Origin: Pisaster brevispinus
Taxonomy: Eukaryota > Echinodermata > Asteroidea > Forcipulatida > Asteriidae
Reading direction: 5' to 3'
Assembly (NCBI GenBank): GCA_023634235.1
Contig: JAMKCF010000007.1
Span: 15,320,592 to 15,384,591 of the forward strand
DNA: 64,000 nucleotides
Shown here: positions 1 through 11,180 of the stretch, one piece after another
Layout: every line of letters starts with the position of its first letter
Numbering within the stretch: the first letter of the stretch is position 1
Position numbers and translations under genes: made by a program
Notes under the pieces: model-generated
What the model was told of the DNA's origin: nothing
Seen by the model: the letters and a program-made list of their open reading frames with translations, nothing else
The model's database searches: none

Positions 1-126
1 GCACTGAGTCGTTACGCCTCCCAAGGCAGGCAGATGAAGTTCAATTCAGACCTTGCTACTTTCACTGGTTCCAGCTGGCTTGATGAGAAGCTGCGTCTAA
101 CCAACAATCCAAACGGTGACCTTGTG
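1..126 (+). CDS. Internal exon (5'-cut) of an unrecognised gene
   Basis: The frame starting at base 1 is open for 42 codons and ends in GTG followed by a perfect donor, GTAAGT, at 127. The peptide starts ALSRYASQGRQ and contains FTGSSWLDEKLRLTNN. It joins in phase 0 to the exon at 1826, giving a continuous C-terminal segment of 85 residues. The 5' part of the gene lies outside the window. I do not recognise the family; the mixed, non-repetitive composition and matched splice phases are the evidence that it is real coding sequence. Confidence 0.6.
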
Positions 127-345
127 GTAAGTGATCTTCTTGTTATCGCTGTTCTTACCTAAGTAGTAACAATGGTGAGTCCCGTTGTCCTGATAGACGA
201 TGGTAGAGAAGTGGTGGACAAGGGACTGTCGCTTGGCATGGCTGGAGGAGGGCTGCTGCCTAGCCACTGGTCATGCCCGTCTGGTTTTGAAATTCTAAAA
301 ATAGTCGATATTCACTACATACCTAAGACAGACACTTCTGTAGGT

Positions 346-548
346 TGTCATGGCCGAGCGGTTTAGAACATCAAATTCAAGTTCTGGTGGTTATTTCATC
401 GGGGTGCGGGTTCGAATCCCGGTCATGACATTGTGTCCTTAAGCAAGATGCTTTAGAGGTTGATATTGTGTTTGAAAAAGCTTTCGGAGTGCCACTGGGA
501 AGCTCGGGGGCTGTATACTCCCAAGGGAGCTGAGAAAGATTATGTTCC
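346..548 (+). repeat. tRNA-headed SINE, family 1 (truncated)
   Basis: The head reads like a tRNA gene: GGCCGAGCGGTTTA (A box) and GGGTTCGAATCCCGGTCATGAC (B box and T arm), but the arms do not make a clean tRNA. The body (AAGCAAGATGCTTTA, GGGAGCTGAGAAAGATTA) matches the copy at 16954-17300, with an internal deletion. It is a SINE in an intron, not a functional tRNA. Confidence 0.8.
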
Positions 549-1242
549 TCTATAGTTTATGAGACAAATTTTAAATGTCCATTTAAGAGCTCATCGCCAC
601 TCTTCCGTCCTCTAATTGAAAAAGCTTAGAGTGAGTACCTGAACAAAATTGCTCGAGGAAGTGCACTATTATTGTAGGTTAGTAATGGCAGAATCTACAT
701 TTATTTGACCAGAGATACTGAAATTTGTTTCATGTAAAATCTGTAAATGTTCTGTAAAATGATATATACATGTAGTTTCGATGACGCCAATGCAAGAAGT
801 GGATAGACTGTGCAAAGGCAGAATGTACTGTTAGGGTACTTGGCTCACTAACAAAAGAAAGTAGGATAATGTAGCTACAGGCCTGATACTTCACGGAGGC
901 AGTGGAGGCAAATGTCTCAATGCCCCTGGTCTTTACAGCGGTGCCCCTTGAAACGTTCCAATAGAAATTTACAATTTCTTTATAGAGGTGTCCTTCTCAA
1001 AAGAGAGAAACCGCCTCGATGACCTTTCAAGCAATTGTGAAACAGAGGTTGTTACAGAAGGGTGGACAGCTTAGAATTGAACTGTCATTATGATGTGGAA
1101 TTGAAGATCCGTTTGTTTGCTCGTATCTCTTTTCAATCAGGCTGGACATACTCACCATAAACAAAGCTGAGCTGTAAAGCCAGTCCATAGCAGTTTTGGC
1201 AAGTCCTTTTAAGTTACCAGCGCTTTTAAAGTGACTGTGTTC

Positions 1243-1700
1243 ATGATGTGGCTTGCTGTCTGGTGGCTTGCATTCATTGACAATGTGGTTTGCTGTCTGG
1301 TGGCTTGCATTCATTGATGATGTGGCTTGCTGTCTGGTGGCTTGCATTCCTTGATGATATGGCTTGCATAATTCATTGACGATGTGGCTTGCTGTCTGGT
1401 GGCTTGCATTCATTGATGATGTGGCTAGCTGTCTGGTGGCTCACATTTATTGATGATGTGGCTCGCTGTCTGGTGGCTTGCATTTATTGATGGTGTGGCT
1501 TGCTGTCTGGTGGCTTGCATTCATTTACGATGTGGCTTGCTGTCTGGTGGCTTGCATTCATTGATGATGTGGCTTGCCGTCTGGTGGCTCACATTTATTT
1601 ATAATGTGTATCACTGTCTGGTGGCTTGCATTCATTTATGCTGTGGCTTGCTGTCCAGTGACTTGCATTCATTGATGCTGTGGCTTGCTGTCTGGTGGCC
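1243..1700. repeat. Minisatellite, ~36-38 bp unit, about 12 copies
   Basis: The core GATGTGGCTTGCTGTCTGG followed by TGGCTTGCATTCATT recurs about 12 times with small variations. It leaves long open frames on both strands, which are by-products of the repeat rather than genes. It lies in the intron between the exons at 1-126 and 1826-1957. Confidence 0.9.
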
Positions 1701-1825
1701 TGCCCAACAAGAGCAGCTTGGGTCAGCAGCCAGACCCATGATCCACATTTTATGTCCAAGCCGTCTGTGCCCACTTCTTGAAATTGGAGACAGACAAGAC
1801 TATCTTCTTCTACTTTATGTTTCAG

Positions 1826-1957
1826 GTAACATCGGTCACCCTTTTAACGTCTGTGGGTTTCCCCTTCAAGAGCGTTGCTGGCATGCAGTATTGCAAGCTG
1901 CTGTCTCCGTACCGCGCCTTGGAATGGATTTATGTAGACAGTCTGCGTCCATACTAA
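1826..1957 (+). CDS. Terminal coding exon of the same unrecognised gene
   Basis: A polypyrimidine tract and TTTCAG precede 1826. Read in phase 0 from the exon at 1-126, the sequence encodes 43 residues and then TAA at 1955-1957. The peptide starts [19 protein letters not shown] and ends [11 protein letters not shown]. It is rich in aromatic residues and looks like the folded C-terminus of a conserved protein rather than a chance frame. Function unknown. The 1.7-kb intron before it holds a tRNA-headed SINE and a minisatellite. Confidence 0.6.
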   Translation, partial: VTSVTLLTSVGFPFKSVAGMQYCKLLSPYRALEWIYVDSLRPY

Positions 1958-2329
1958 CTCTCGGGTGACTATTGGCCAAACTAGTTGATGATTTTCAATC
2001 AAGAACCTTTATACGTGGTTTTAAAAACAAACCTTTCTCGTAAAATACTTTTGTGTTGAATGGTTTCACTTCTGTTGCTTCTGTTGCCTTAAGGCCAATG
2101 GAAGTGAGGATAAAACCTTGCTTCGAGTAAGCTCTAGTTTGACTGTACTTTGCAGTAGTGTGCATCTGCAAGTTTTAAGATTGTGATCTTTCTCAAGTTT
2201 TGTAGAGAAATTTAAGGTGCCTACACTGCATCCAACTATTGAACCAATTCAAATTGCATAAAATAATATCTTTGGCGACATCAAGGTTGTTCAAAGGAAA
2301 ATGTAATGGGAAGGGCACCTTTTAATGTG
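1958..2329. other. 3' flank of the first gene, no feature
   Basis: Probable 3' untranslated and flanking sequence of the gene ending at 1957. It is AT-rich, and I see no coding frame or repeat that I can name. Confidence 0.3.
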
Positions 2330-2766
2330 GGGTCAGAGGTTGTTTTTTGTTAACGTAATGCTGATTTATTGGCACAATTATCGAGAAATATATAATAAAA
2401 GTCACCTGTGAACGTTTCAGCTGAATACACAGTGTCTGCTTGCTGAGAAAACAGCAAAAAACTGTCATGGTATTTTCACGAGAATGTCCAATTCCATCCA
2501 CATCTAGTGAGGTGGCAGCGGGTACCAACCGCATCTCTGGCCGCAGCATTCACGAACAGACACTAACACTTAGTAATCTAAGTAATGATTTATGCGTAAA
2601 TCATTTCGCAGATTCAAATGTTTCGGGGTGAAAAATTATCCAGCCCATATTACTTCGAAAGGAATCTTTTCTCAAAATAGTTTATATTATCAACAGCTGC
2701 TGTGCTTCTCACCAAGTAAGTTGTTTATGGTTATTAATTTTCAGAGTATTTACCAATCTATGACCC
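2330..2766. repeat. Dispersed ~0.5-kb TIR element, copy 1
   Basis: It matches 43851-44350 along its length: ACGTTTCA-type core, GGGTACCAACCGCAT, GGCCGCAGCATTC, and ACAGCTGCTGTGCTTCTCACC. It opens with GGGTCA and closes with TGACCC, consistent with short terminal inverted repeats of a MITE. Partial copies lie at 23790-23850 (inverted) and 36600-36715. Confidence 0.75.
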
Positions 2767-3232
2767 TACCTTTAACCAGAAAATATTGCTTAACACATTT
2801 ATTTTCAAATTTATTATGTAAGAAGAGACACTTTATAGTTTCCTAACATTTTTCTTGGTCAACGTGTTCCTTCTAAGCATAAAATATGACTGTGCTTCGC
2901 AAATTTTGATTCTCTTGTCGGGACTTACTCTTGTAATCAATGTGACAACAATAAGCTTCTTCTGTAAATCTGCAGCATTTATTAAAATACAATTTGATGT
3001 TAACCGTGATCTAAATCTATGAATAATAAAAAATTACAAATTTGTTAGAAACGGTTTAAATGTACTTTCATATGACTATACCTGAGTAGTGGGTTCCTGA
3101 ATACAACATCCATTATGTAGGAACGTGTTTACTAGGCACGTTCCACATTGTCTTCTTTTTTTTCCCCCAATCATGGCAGATGTATTTTTTACTATTAGGG
3201 AATGTTTTTTCTTCACACTAAATGTAGTAGAG
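2767..3232. other. Non-coding AT-rich stretch
   Basis: No supported gene, RNA or recognisable repeat; AT-rich. Confidence 0.3.
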
Positions 3233-3410
3233 GTTAATTCTGCATCGAGGATAAAGAATATTATTCGGTGTTCGCCCTTACACTAATGTGTAATAAGCGC
3301 TGTATACGTACTCAATACTTTCCTGAGTTTCGTGAAAAAAAATCTACAGGCATGTCACTCGGGTGGGATTCGAACCCATGACCTTTGTCATGCTAGAGCA
3401 AATGTCGTAC
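3233..3410 (-). repeat. tRNA-like SINE, family 3, minus orientation
   Basis: Read on the minus strand it has GTGGGATTCGAACCC-type B-box sequence (plus strand GGTGGGATTCGAACCC), then the body ACTCAGGAAAGTATTGAG, CAGCGCTTATTACACAT, and ends near TTCTTTATCCTCGATGCAGA. The same body occurs at 11248-11601 and 50853-51098. Confidence 0.65.
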
Positions 3411-3860
3411 GGTGTAAGAGCAAAAACAAAATATTACTAATTATATGTAGAGCGATATACGCTCTATTCATTCATAAATACATTGCCTGCATTTTGTGTG
3501 AAGACACTTTTTTGAATAAACACATAATGTGTCTGCAAATTATACAAACAGAACTGAATTTTTAGCAAAGTATTGTACAAAAACAACTTCCACAGATAAT
3601 GAGAACATAACAAGATAGAGATAGTGGGTATGATTCAACAAACTGTGTTAATAAAAAACAATGAAACAATCCTAATCAACTGAAAACATGTTTAAAGGGA
3701 AATTACATCATTGGTGAGTTTATTTTTTGGCAAAATGTGGGTTTGTGGAGTAGGATTTAATATGTAGTATTGTTCCATCGACTTGTGTACATTTGTCAGT
3801 CTGTGACTGCCGGGAAATACAAGAGGAAGGTGGTGACGATTTTAATCTGACAGACTGATC
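3411..3860. other. Non-coding stretch
   Basis: AT-rich with no supported gene or repeat. Confidence 0.25.
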
Positions 3861-4035
3861 TTGTTGTATCAAACTCAAAACGATGTCACTTCTCTGTCCT
3901 TGAGCGAGACACTTGACCATAATTGCTTCTCCACACCCAGGAGTAAATGGGTACTTGTGATGAAGTACCTAGCAGAGATGTATCTTGTTGCAAAGACTGT
4001 ATACTCCACAGGGAGCCCAGATAGCTTAAACCACA
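3861..4035 (+). repeat. SINE family 1 fragment (body only)
   Basis: CTTGAGCGAGACACTTGACC, ATAATTGCTTCTC, CACCCAGGAGTAAATGGGTAC and ACTCCACAGGGAGC match the body of the full copy at 16954-17300. The tRNA-like head is missing or degraded. Confidence 0.65.
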
Positions 4036-4089
4036 GCTGGGAGGGTTGCTGTCGGCACATTTTACAAATATTTCCACTGTCTTAACCCC

Positions 4090-4215
4090 CGTTATACACA
4101 CAGCTCATACACCATGATATCCTAAACTGGACCATACCACATGCCCTAGAGGGGGGTGTCAATCAAAGGGGATCAGTGATTTGAAAACGAGGGGGCAGGA
4201 AACATTTCTGCATGA
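4090..4215 (-). repeat. Dispersed repeat fragment shared with 20.3 kb and 45.4 kb
   Basis: The reverse complement (ATTGACACCCCCCTCTAGGG, CATGTGGTATGGTCCAGTTT) matches plus-strand copies near 20281-20375 and 45375-45465. Family unknown; no coding content. Confidence 0.5.
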
Positions 4216-5065
4216 AATCGGTATGTCAAAACTGTCAATGGTCGATTAAACCCAATTACCAATCTTAACTTTTAGGCAAACAAATTATTTTTAAATTACC
4301 CCATGCAATGCCTGGACATGTTACAAACTGGGATGAGAAATTGAAAAAACCCAAACCCTCTTAACCTATGGAGAAGTCTTGTCAGCATGCGCCGACTATG
4401 CACCACAGGGGCGTGGCAACCAAATGGGTCCCTCGCTGGAGGGTTTCAAGGGATGAAATAAAAGATCCAATGACCCCCGATGTTATTGGTCATTGGCCCT
4501 GAGTGTCAAAGCTGGCGGATTACTGATATACATGTACTATATAAATGCAGAAAAAATAGTTAGTGGCCTGACGTTTCGACCCTAGCAGAGTCTTTCTCGA
4601 AGGCACTAACGATTTGTTTGCATTGATACCATAGGTCCTTTTTGTTGGTAAGCAGTTTGCAACAGCTAATACTATTTTTCATACTATATAAATAACCACT
4701 ATTATAGTATTAGTAATAATATCATTAACATTAAACATAGTCTTGTATTAATAAAGGTTATAATGTGATTTTGATTACATACAATTATTCAAAACACTGC
4801 AAAAAAACAAAAAAAACAAAAGGAGAATTGACCATTTGTTACCCATTCAAATGGTTTGGAATAATTAATGATGATTTGGAGTCGTTTTGTGCCAGCAATG
4901 CTTTTCTTACAGCCAACAGTTGCAAACTCTAACTACCTTTCCCAAAATAAACCAGAAAACAGGTTTGATTGATTAATGAAATTACCGCTGAATGCCCATG
5001 CTTAAAATTGTATATATAAGATTGCTGTCCAATGGAGCAATGACTGTTGGCATGGTACCTCACCT
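4216..5065. other. Intergenic, one small repeat fragment
   Basis: No gene seen. Around 4555-4665, the segments CCCTAGCAGAGTCTTTCTC and ACCATAGGTCC recur near 47425-47505, so this part is a dispersed repeat. The rest is AT-rich, with an A-run at 4800-4822. Confidence 0.35.
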
Positions 5066-5256
5066 GGGTCCAATTCCAGAGAGCTGCTTAGTAGAGAATA
5101 TTGCTTAACAATTTCCTGCCACACAGAAATGAGCAGGATACCAGACATCAATGGTACATAAGACATGGTAGTTAGGCTGGTATCCTTGTTTTGGTAAGTC
5201 TGATTCAGTTGTGCTTAGCTGAAACCTTGTGCTTAGGCAGCTCTATGAAATCGGGC
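5066..5256. repeat. GGGCCC-ended MITE, copy 1
   Basis: It begins GGGTCCAATTCCAGAGAGCT and ends CAGCTCTATGAAATCGGGCA, the inverted complement. The interior (GCAGGATACCAG, CTGGTATCCT) matches other copies at 23478, 42499 and 43529. Confidence 0.75.
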
Positions 5257-5753
5257 ACTGGGTACAACTGATTAACCCTCCTATTGGTACATTTTCCAGT
5301 GGGTTGACCAACAGTTTTTTCAACCTTTGAACTGCACGGTTTGTGTATGGAGGCACGTGGTGTGTTTTGTTCTGATGCATTTACCATATGCCAAGCATAG
5401 TTTATCTGTCAATCAAAATCACATAAACCGCAATCAGCAAAAAGGTAAAAGACGGACAAACAAATGTACAATGTACTTCCTTGTAGTAAAAGGGTCCAAA
5501 ATACACCCCCCCCAAAAAAAGGACATTTTCTTTTCCAGTATTTAATAGATATGGACCTCTTCTTTTCCCCATTAAAAACTGTCTTGATCCTCTTCTTATG
5601 TTGAAGACAAAGAGAAAAAAGTGTGAAGGGGCAGTTTGATATTTTAAACAAACTGTATTGCTGTCTTGTAGGTATCTTTTGGCTAGTCCGGTAGGTGTGA
5701 TTGGTGTATAGTAGTTATGAGAATTGGGCCTCCTGGGAAAGGTCGGTATTGAT

Positions 5754-5854
5754 CTACACCACGTTGAGGAGGTGAAGAGCTAGGGAAATGTTGCAGCCAA
5801 TCAGAGTGAAGAGTGCTAGATACCCGTATGCTCCATTCAGACGCTTCTCTGGAT
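5754..5854 (-). CDS. MGST3: MGST3 exon 5 (terminal)
   Basis: Acceptor TTTATAG; completes Asp, then PEKRLNGAYGYLALFTLIGC and a final hydrophobic segment ending LLNVV, with TAG at 5754-5756. This closes the gene at a position usual for the family. Confidence 0.9.
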
Positions 5855-8800
5855 CTATAAAAGAATAATAATAATAAGGAAAAACTTAACCAATGCGGTG
5901 ATTTGGACATAGTATTTAAGTCGGTTTAACTCATGGTTAAACCTGATCTAGTTCAACTCTGTTTCTCTGAACCATTCTGAAGTTAGACCGAATTTGGTTT
6001 AACCCTGAAATGTTAGACCAGCAAGCTGGAGGGTTTATCTTAAGACGGCTTCAGATTTATCTTTTGACACTGCAAGTTGACAGAATAAAAACGACCACTC
6101 CCGGTTTTACTCACAACAGATGACCGCTGGCCTGTGCAAGGTTGCTACATAACACGCACACCTCAACGAACACATATCAACATTTTGCTGTGTTTAACCT
6201 CTTAAAATGGGGGTTTAACTCGATGCCGTCTGAAAGCAAGGTACAACATTTTTTATGACTGCCCCATGCTGCTCATTAAGTTAAACCCTTTTGGGTCTAA
6301 CCTTAGTACACTGTCTGAACATAGCCAATGAAGTTCAACACTGTTGTATGACATGCATAGATAAAGCACTCAACTCTTCTGGTTTGTTTGCTCATCAAGT
6401 TGCTGGCTTTTCTAGAACCATCTCAACTCCTTAGGAGTTTGCAGCCCCATGAATCAAAATCAGTGATTCTTGAGAATCCTCTCCCGTCACAGGTTTCCAT
6501 TTACTCTTAAGGGACTAGAAGCAAGTATGGCCTGCTGTGTATTGCCGATGGACACAATCAATCTGGCCAGCAAATTCCTTTCCATTTAAAAAAAAACAAT
6601 CATGTATAGGGTCCCACAGGGAGTACGTATACAACAATACTTTTAAAGGCACTCAACCTCTCCCACAGTAGGACTTAACAACATAAGTACTACTGAACTT
6701 ATCAACATAACCAACAGTTAAGTAGTAATTATCAACATAGTGCTACATTAGTACTTATCAACATAAGTACTATTAAACATAAGTAATACAGTAGTTCTTA
6801 TTAACATTTGCACAGGTAAATGTTATACAAATAATGAATGTTTATGAGTGCAATGGTGTGAATATTTTCATGAGTTGAAAGATGGAATGTTCCATTCAAC
6901 GAGGCGGAGCCGAGTTGAATGGAACATTCCATCTTTCAACGAATGCAAATATTCGCACTGTTGCACGAATGAAAAACATTCATTATTTGTTTTATATAAC
7001 ATCCAAGTAGAACAGTAACACTGCTGCATTACCAAAGACACGCGCACGCAGTGATGTTTTACGCACCTTGCAATAGTACTTTTCGGATGGAACGAAAAAT
7101 GCACGGTGAATGGAATGAAAAATGCACGGTGAGTGACGAAGCAGCAATAGTACTTTTATTTGCAATCACGTGACGGACAATCCTTCATTCAAATGGCAAG
7201 GATCTGCTTGGGTGTTATATAAATCAACATAAGTACTACATTAGTACTTAAACTAAAATTGATTTTTTCAAATAGGTAATACAGTTGTACATGTACTTAC
7301 TCTGTAAAACCATGAAAAATTTTGACAACTTTTGTTGTTCGTTTATTAGAAAACATTGTTAAATAATTTTGGTAGGGACATGTTTAGTACTTGAAAAGTA
7401 AACAATTACAAAGTACCAAGAATCATTAGTTACCTCCAGTGTAGTAGCCCAGTGCATACGAGATGCGGCTGACAACCCACACAGCCCCGCAAATGGCTGA
7501 GATACGCTAGGATGGGACGGAAGAAAAACAAAATTATAGTCAGTTCTTATATTTTTTGTTAGTCACTTTCTGATTCGTTTCAATCTAATTATCAAGTCCA
7601 TACCAGTACCAATCCTCCAGAGAAACACATCCACCTGAATCACTGTCACTCTGACAGTGTCAGAGTTGAGAAATATTGAACATGCACAAGACCCCTGACT
7701 TAAAAACATTAACAGTTTTGTTGTTGTCACTTAACGTGAGTATGTGATCTCCAAATTATGTACAATTTTTACCAGTTGTTTGGATTATGTATTTATTGAG
7801 AATTAGGGGTGGGAATTAATGTACTCTTCCCAGAACCAATGATTTATATATTCCTTTAAACTTAAATTTATTCATTTTAGCGTTATAAGAGATTTACTAC
7901 ACTGTTGTTTGCGACTGCTTTGAAGAGCGATGTAGAATCAATTTGACCCCAATTTCCATTATGGAAACTTAAGGTCAGACAAGCGGAAATACACCAAGTA
8001 CATCCTGCTTTCATCATGCATTGCAATATCAATTTTTTGACTGGTGTCAAATAAACTCAAACTGAACTTACAGGATGTTGAAGACCACCAAGAAGCAATA
8101 AAACCAAGAAGAACTGCAAAACTTCCAGCCTGTGAACCAAAAACAAATGAGTGTAGAGCAATCGATGCAATCATTAGACACTCAAATGTGTTGCCAGAAA
8201 AAGAGAAAAATTTGGCAAGTGCACCAAATCTGTATGTACAGTGTTATTTTTAGTTTTCTATTGCACTTACATGAAAAAAGGTGGAAATCAGCTGATTGTT
8301 ATAATCATTCTTGAGATGACTAGATAAAACAATTTGAAATGTCAAACTATCTTGTAAAATCTGCTCTAAAAACCATCACTTTTTGTCTACATGTACATGG
8401 CGGTGGATTTACCCTGGAACTAGATTGTTCCTTGACTTACAATTTAAACCATGCAAATCTTTCTCACTTAGCTGAAGGTTGTACATTTCACTTGGAAAAG
8501 GGAAGTGAAATATTTTATAAAACACAAGAATAAAGGACGCCCTTCCCAGTGTCCCTCCCCCCCCCCCCCCCCGCATCGTCCTGAACCTGGTCATGCATCA
8601 TGTGGGTCTAGCTGTAATGACCTCAGCTCTTGGCGAGGCGTGTCAAGGCCGAGAGGTCTAGTTCACCGGACCCAAGCTCAGGTGTTGTCAGCAGCAGAGT
8701 GTGGGTTCGATACCAGGTCAGGACACTTTTGCCTTTGAGCGAGGCACTTAACCATAATTACTTCGTAAACAGTTGGGAAGGTAGTGCATTCTGCTCTGCC

Positions 8801-10526
8801 AGCCAGGCTCGTAAGCCCTTTTCACACGACAAAGGCAAACTAGGGTCCTTGGTCTCGGGTGCCAAATGTCTTGACCACGGACGTTGGCCAAAATCAGACA
8901 CGACCTTTTAGTGGATGATACCCTTGCCTATATCCTTATGGACTAGGAAGGGGGTTACTCTGTTTCAAACACAGGAGTAGGTGGCAACGTGCCCCTGGTG
9001 GCAGTTGATTTGGGTCAACAGCCCAAATCAGTTAAGTGTAGCCCTCACCTTGAAGTGGCTGTCCAGCCTTGTGATGTTAGGCAATTTCTCATAAAAAAAA
9101 AAAATAAATAAATAAACACAAAATCTGGTCACCTCCTTAGGTCTAAGGGGCGTGACCAAGAGCTACGATTATCGCACCTACTGTAGTGGGGCTCTGAGCT
9201 TACACACAAAAAAAAGAATACAATTTGGAGTGAAGCCAATTTGTATAAGAACAATAGTGAACTAATTTAACTTACGTATTTTGATGAGCTCTCTGGATGC
9301 AATTGAAGATTGGATCCTTATCACTGTACATGTCCGGATACTGAAAGAGGACGAAATATTTCTTGAACTAAGGCCATTACTTTGTAGCATCCCCAACCCC
9401 AACCGTCCAAAACACCCAACTGTTGTTTTGGAATGCTGTTTATCACTTGAAAATTGAAGCATCCCAAAAACTAACAAGGGTAATTTTTAAAGTGAATCAG
9501 TTGAATCAGAATGGAACAGATTTCAAAAATTCTATTTCAATTTAGCTCTGAGCAACTAGGTCATGTTTTGTAAAGGATTTTGTGCACGTTTAAGTTGGGT
9601 TTATTTTCTTTGCTTTTAAAATTTACCGTCAGTTTCCCCTGTTGTTTATTAGGCCTATTGATAATTAAATTATGAAACAGTGATTTGTTTATTCATTGAC
9701 ATTGAACATACAGTAATTCAAACAGAAATGTTGAGACTCTTTAATTTTGCTTTTTATAATCAATGGGCTCTCAGATAAAAACTAGACTTTATTTTTCTTC
9801 ACTAATCACAAATCCTGTTGTACTTTAACCTACAAACAAAACTTATAAAAGAAGCATATACATTTTTTTTCCTGTACCCTTTTCAAACTTGCCTTTAATA
9901 CAATTGCAAAAAAGGGAATGGCCAAGCACATGAAACTTTAGAATTCTATTTTCAGACTTGAAGCTTTGTATTATTGCGAGATAAAAAAAACCGGAATTTG
10001 GCCAAGCACATGAAACTTTGTATTGTAACAGGGTCTTTAATCTTAATCAAGCACAGGAAACTTTGTACAGGGTTTGTCAGTTTTATAATAGTAAGGATAT
10101 CTGATTTGATTAGCTAAAAAGTTGCATGTCTCCCCTAGTTACAATCATACATAACCCTCGACCATTGGTTGTCAACGGTCGTCAGGAGGTGACACAATTT
10201 TGCCAACACATTATTTTTTGCCTTTTTGGTCCAGTTTATTATTATGCATTGTTGAGTCAATAATCTAACTTTCCGCTAGTTGTGATAGTCATACCCCTCT
10301 GTTCTTCCAAAGATCGTAGAGGGGGTCTTTGAGTTTTGTAAACTAGATCACAGCTAACTTTCCGCCATGCGTAAAAATGCAAAGTCATGGGTCATACCTT
10401 CACGCCGTATTTCTTGCGAGCACCGCCGACTTTGAAGCCCATCCAGTTGACAACAACCCAACAGAATAGCACTGCGAATACAACATACCCATACTCTTGC
10501 GGCAAAATCTCGCTTATTGCGGCCAT
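5754..10526 (-). CDS. MGST3: Microsomal glutathione S-transferase 3 (MAPEG family), five exons
   Basis: Joining 10526-10398, 9340-9276, 8129-8072, 7506-7434 and 5854-5754 gives 141 aa with every splice phase matching. MGST3 proteins are membrane enzymes of the ER and mitochondrial outer membrane that conjugate glutathione to lipid electrophiles and reduce hydroperoxides. The N-terminus (PQEYGYVVF...ARKKYGVKYPDMYS), the MAPEG glutathione-site segment FNCIQRAHQNTLE, and SRISYALGYYTGDPEKR all fit MGST3. Four hydrophobic segments are visible: about residues 10-32, 66-85, 90-108 and 117-139. The length is close to the family's ~150 aa. The ATG at 10526 was chosen because it gives the family-type short N-terminus; the longer upstream frame contains no family sequence. 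A SINE sits in intron 2 and a foldback element in intron 4. Confidence 0.93.
5915..6330. repeat. GGTTTAAC-rich element in MGST3 intron 4
   Basis: GGTTTAAC or its complement GTTAAACC recurs many times, and both ends mention a GACATAG / CTGAACATAGCC-like sequence. It may be a degraded inverted-repeat element; the boundaries are unclear. Confidence 0.3.
6405..6545 (-). repeat. SINE family 1 fragment, minus orientation
   Basis: GAACCATCTCAACTCCTTAG, GAGTTTGCAGCC and ACAGGTTTCCATTTACTC match the body of the minus-strand SINE at 20690-21037. Head absent. Confidence 0.55.
6815..7225. repeat. Foldback (palindromic) element with GC-rich linker
   Basis: The left arm (about 6815-6899) and right arm (about 6913-7003) are inverted copies: GTTATACAAATAATGAATGT pairs with ACATTCATTATTTGTTTTATATAAC, and GATGGAATGTTCCATTCAAC pairs with its complement. 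The linker is GAGGCGGAGCCGA. A second TGTTATATAAA end lies at about 7215. It lies in MGST3 intron 4. Confidence 0.85.
7434..7506 (-). CDS. MGST3: MGST3 exon 4
   Basis: Acceptor ATCCTAG; encodes RISAICGAVWVVSRISYALG then YYTG plus one base; donor GTAACT. The third membrane segment and the SRISYALGYYTG motif are typical of MGST3. Confidence 0.92.
8072..8129 (-). CDS. MGST3: MGST3 exon 3
   Basis: Acceptor TTCACAG; completes Thr and then encodes LEVLQFFLVLLLLGGLQHP, a hydrophobic helix; donor GTAAG. The minus-strand frame that runs through this region in another phase is not the coding one. Confidence 0.9.
8638..9110 (+). repeat. Full-length tRNA-headed SINE (family 1 relative) with A-rich tail
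   Basis: tRNA-like head GTCAAGGCCGAGAGGTCTAG with B box GGGTTCGATACCAGG, then a long body (GGGAAGGTAGTGCATTCTGC, AGTGTAGCCCTCACCTTGAA), ending in A(n) followed by TAAATAAATAAA. The same body is found inverted at 17690-18000. It lies in MGST3 intron 2. Confidence 0.85.
9276..9340 (-). CDS. MGST3: MGST3 exon 2
   Basis: Acceptor CTTTCAG; encodes YPDMYSDKDPIFNCIQRAHQN plus two bases of the next codon; donor GTAAGT. It carries the conserved RAHQN glutathione-site motif. Confidence 0.92.
9480..10390. other. MGST3 intron 1, otherwise empty
   Basis: AT-rich intron. A short direct repeat, GGCCAAGCACATGAAACTTT, occurs at about 9918 and 9989, with a looser third copy near 10045. No other feature seen. 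Confidence 0.4.
10398..10526 (-). CDS. MGST3: MGST3 exon 1
   Basis: It encodes residues 1-43 (MAAISEILPQEYGYVV... to RKKYGVK) and ends AAG before donor GTATGA, phase 0. It contains the first membrane segment. Confidence 0.92.
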
Positions 10527-10859
10527 TTTTAAAGACAACGGTTGATTGAGAATAAGATTTTGTTGGTTATGTTCTCCTTTAAGTTCTGCGGCTGTGTGGG
10601 GGTGTTTGATCTGATCGGTTTCAATACACCTGTTTTCGCCCTTTGACCTATAACGCTGAACCGGAGATTTTGTATAGAACGCCAAAAGAAGCAAAAGGTG
10701 CAATAAAAGAATATCGTGAATTATTATCGAGTGTTTGGTGGGCACTATTGGTTTGTGCAAGGTAATATTCCAGTGACTATGTAGAAGGTATAACTTTATG
10801 TGGTGTCGGGGGGGGGGGCGCAGCCATCCCACCCCCACTTATTAGCTCCACCCCTCTCT

Positions 10860-11180
10860 TGCCTACCCCAAACTGAGATTTGAAAATCTGCACAATATGA
10901 ATGCCGATCGATGAATATATGTACATGTATTTTGTTAACAATCACTAATCAAAACAGCATACAAATAATAATAAAAAACAATACGTTCACTTCTAGTCGA
11001 AGCAGCATACTTGTTTTAGATAATTAACAAATACCATGTTCACAAAATAGTGAACTTGCAGCCAACAATGCATTCACATTGACCTTACTGTCGACCGCAT
11101 GGAGCGCTATGGCGAATTTCCTTGCATCACAATTACAGTTCTATCACATTTTGACTGCCTGTATGTTATTAATTTTTTTA
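10860..11180. other. Intergenic, no feature
   Basis: AT-rich sequence upstream of MGST3 with no gene seen. The MGST3 promoter would be expected between about 10527 and here, but no motif is convincing. Confidence 0.25.

Noticed and set aside
346..430. A tRNA gene (Leu/Ser-like A and B boxes)
   Set aside because: The stems do not pair properly and the sequence continues into a SINE body shared with other copies.
1450..1968. A 172-codon plus-strand gene
   Set aside because: Mostly minisatellite; only the end overlaps the terminal exon at 1826-1957, which is read in another frame.
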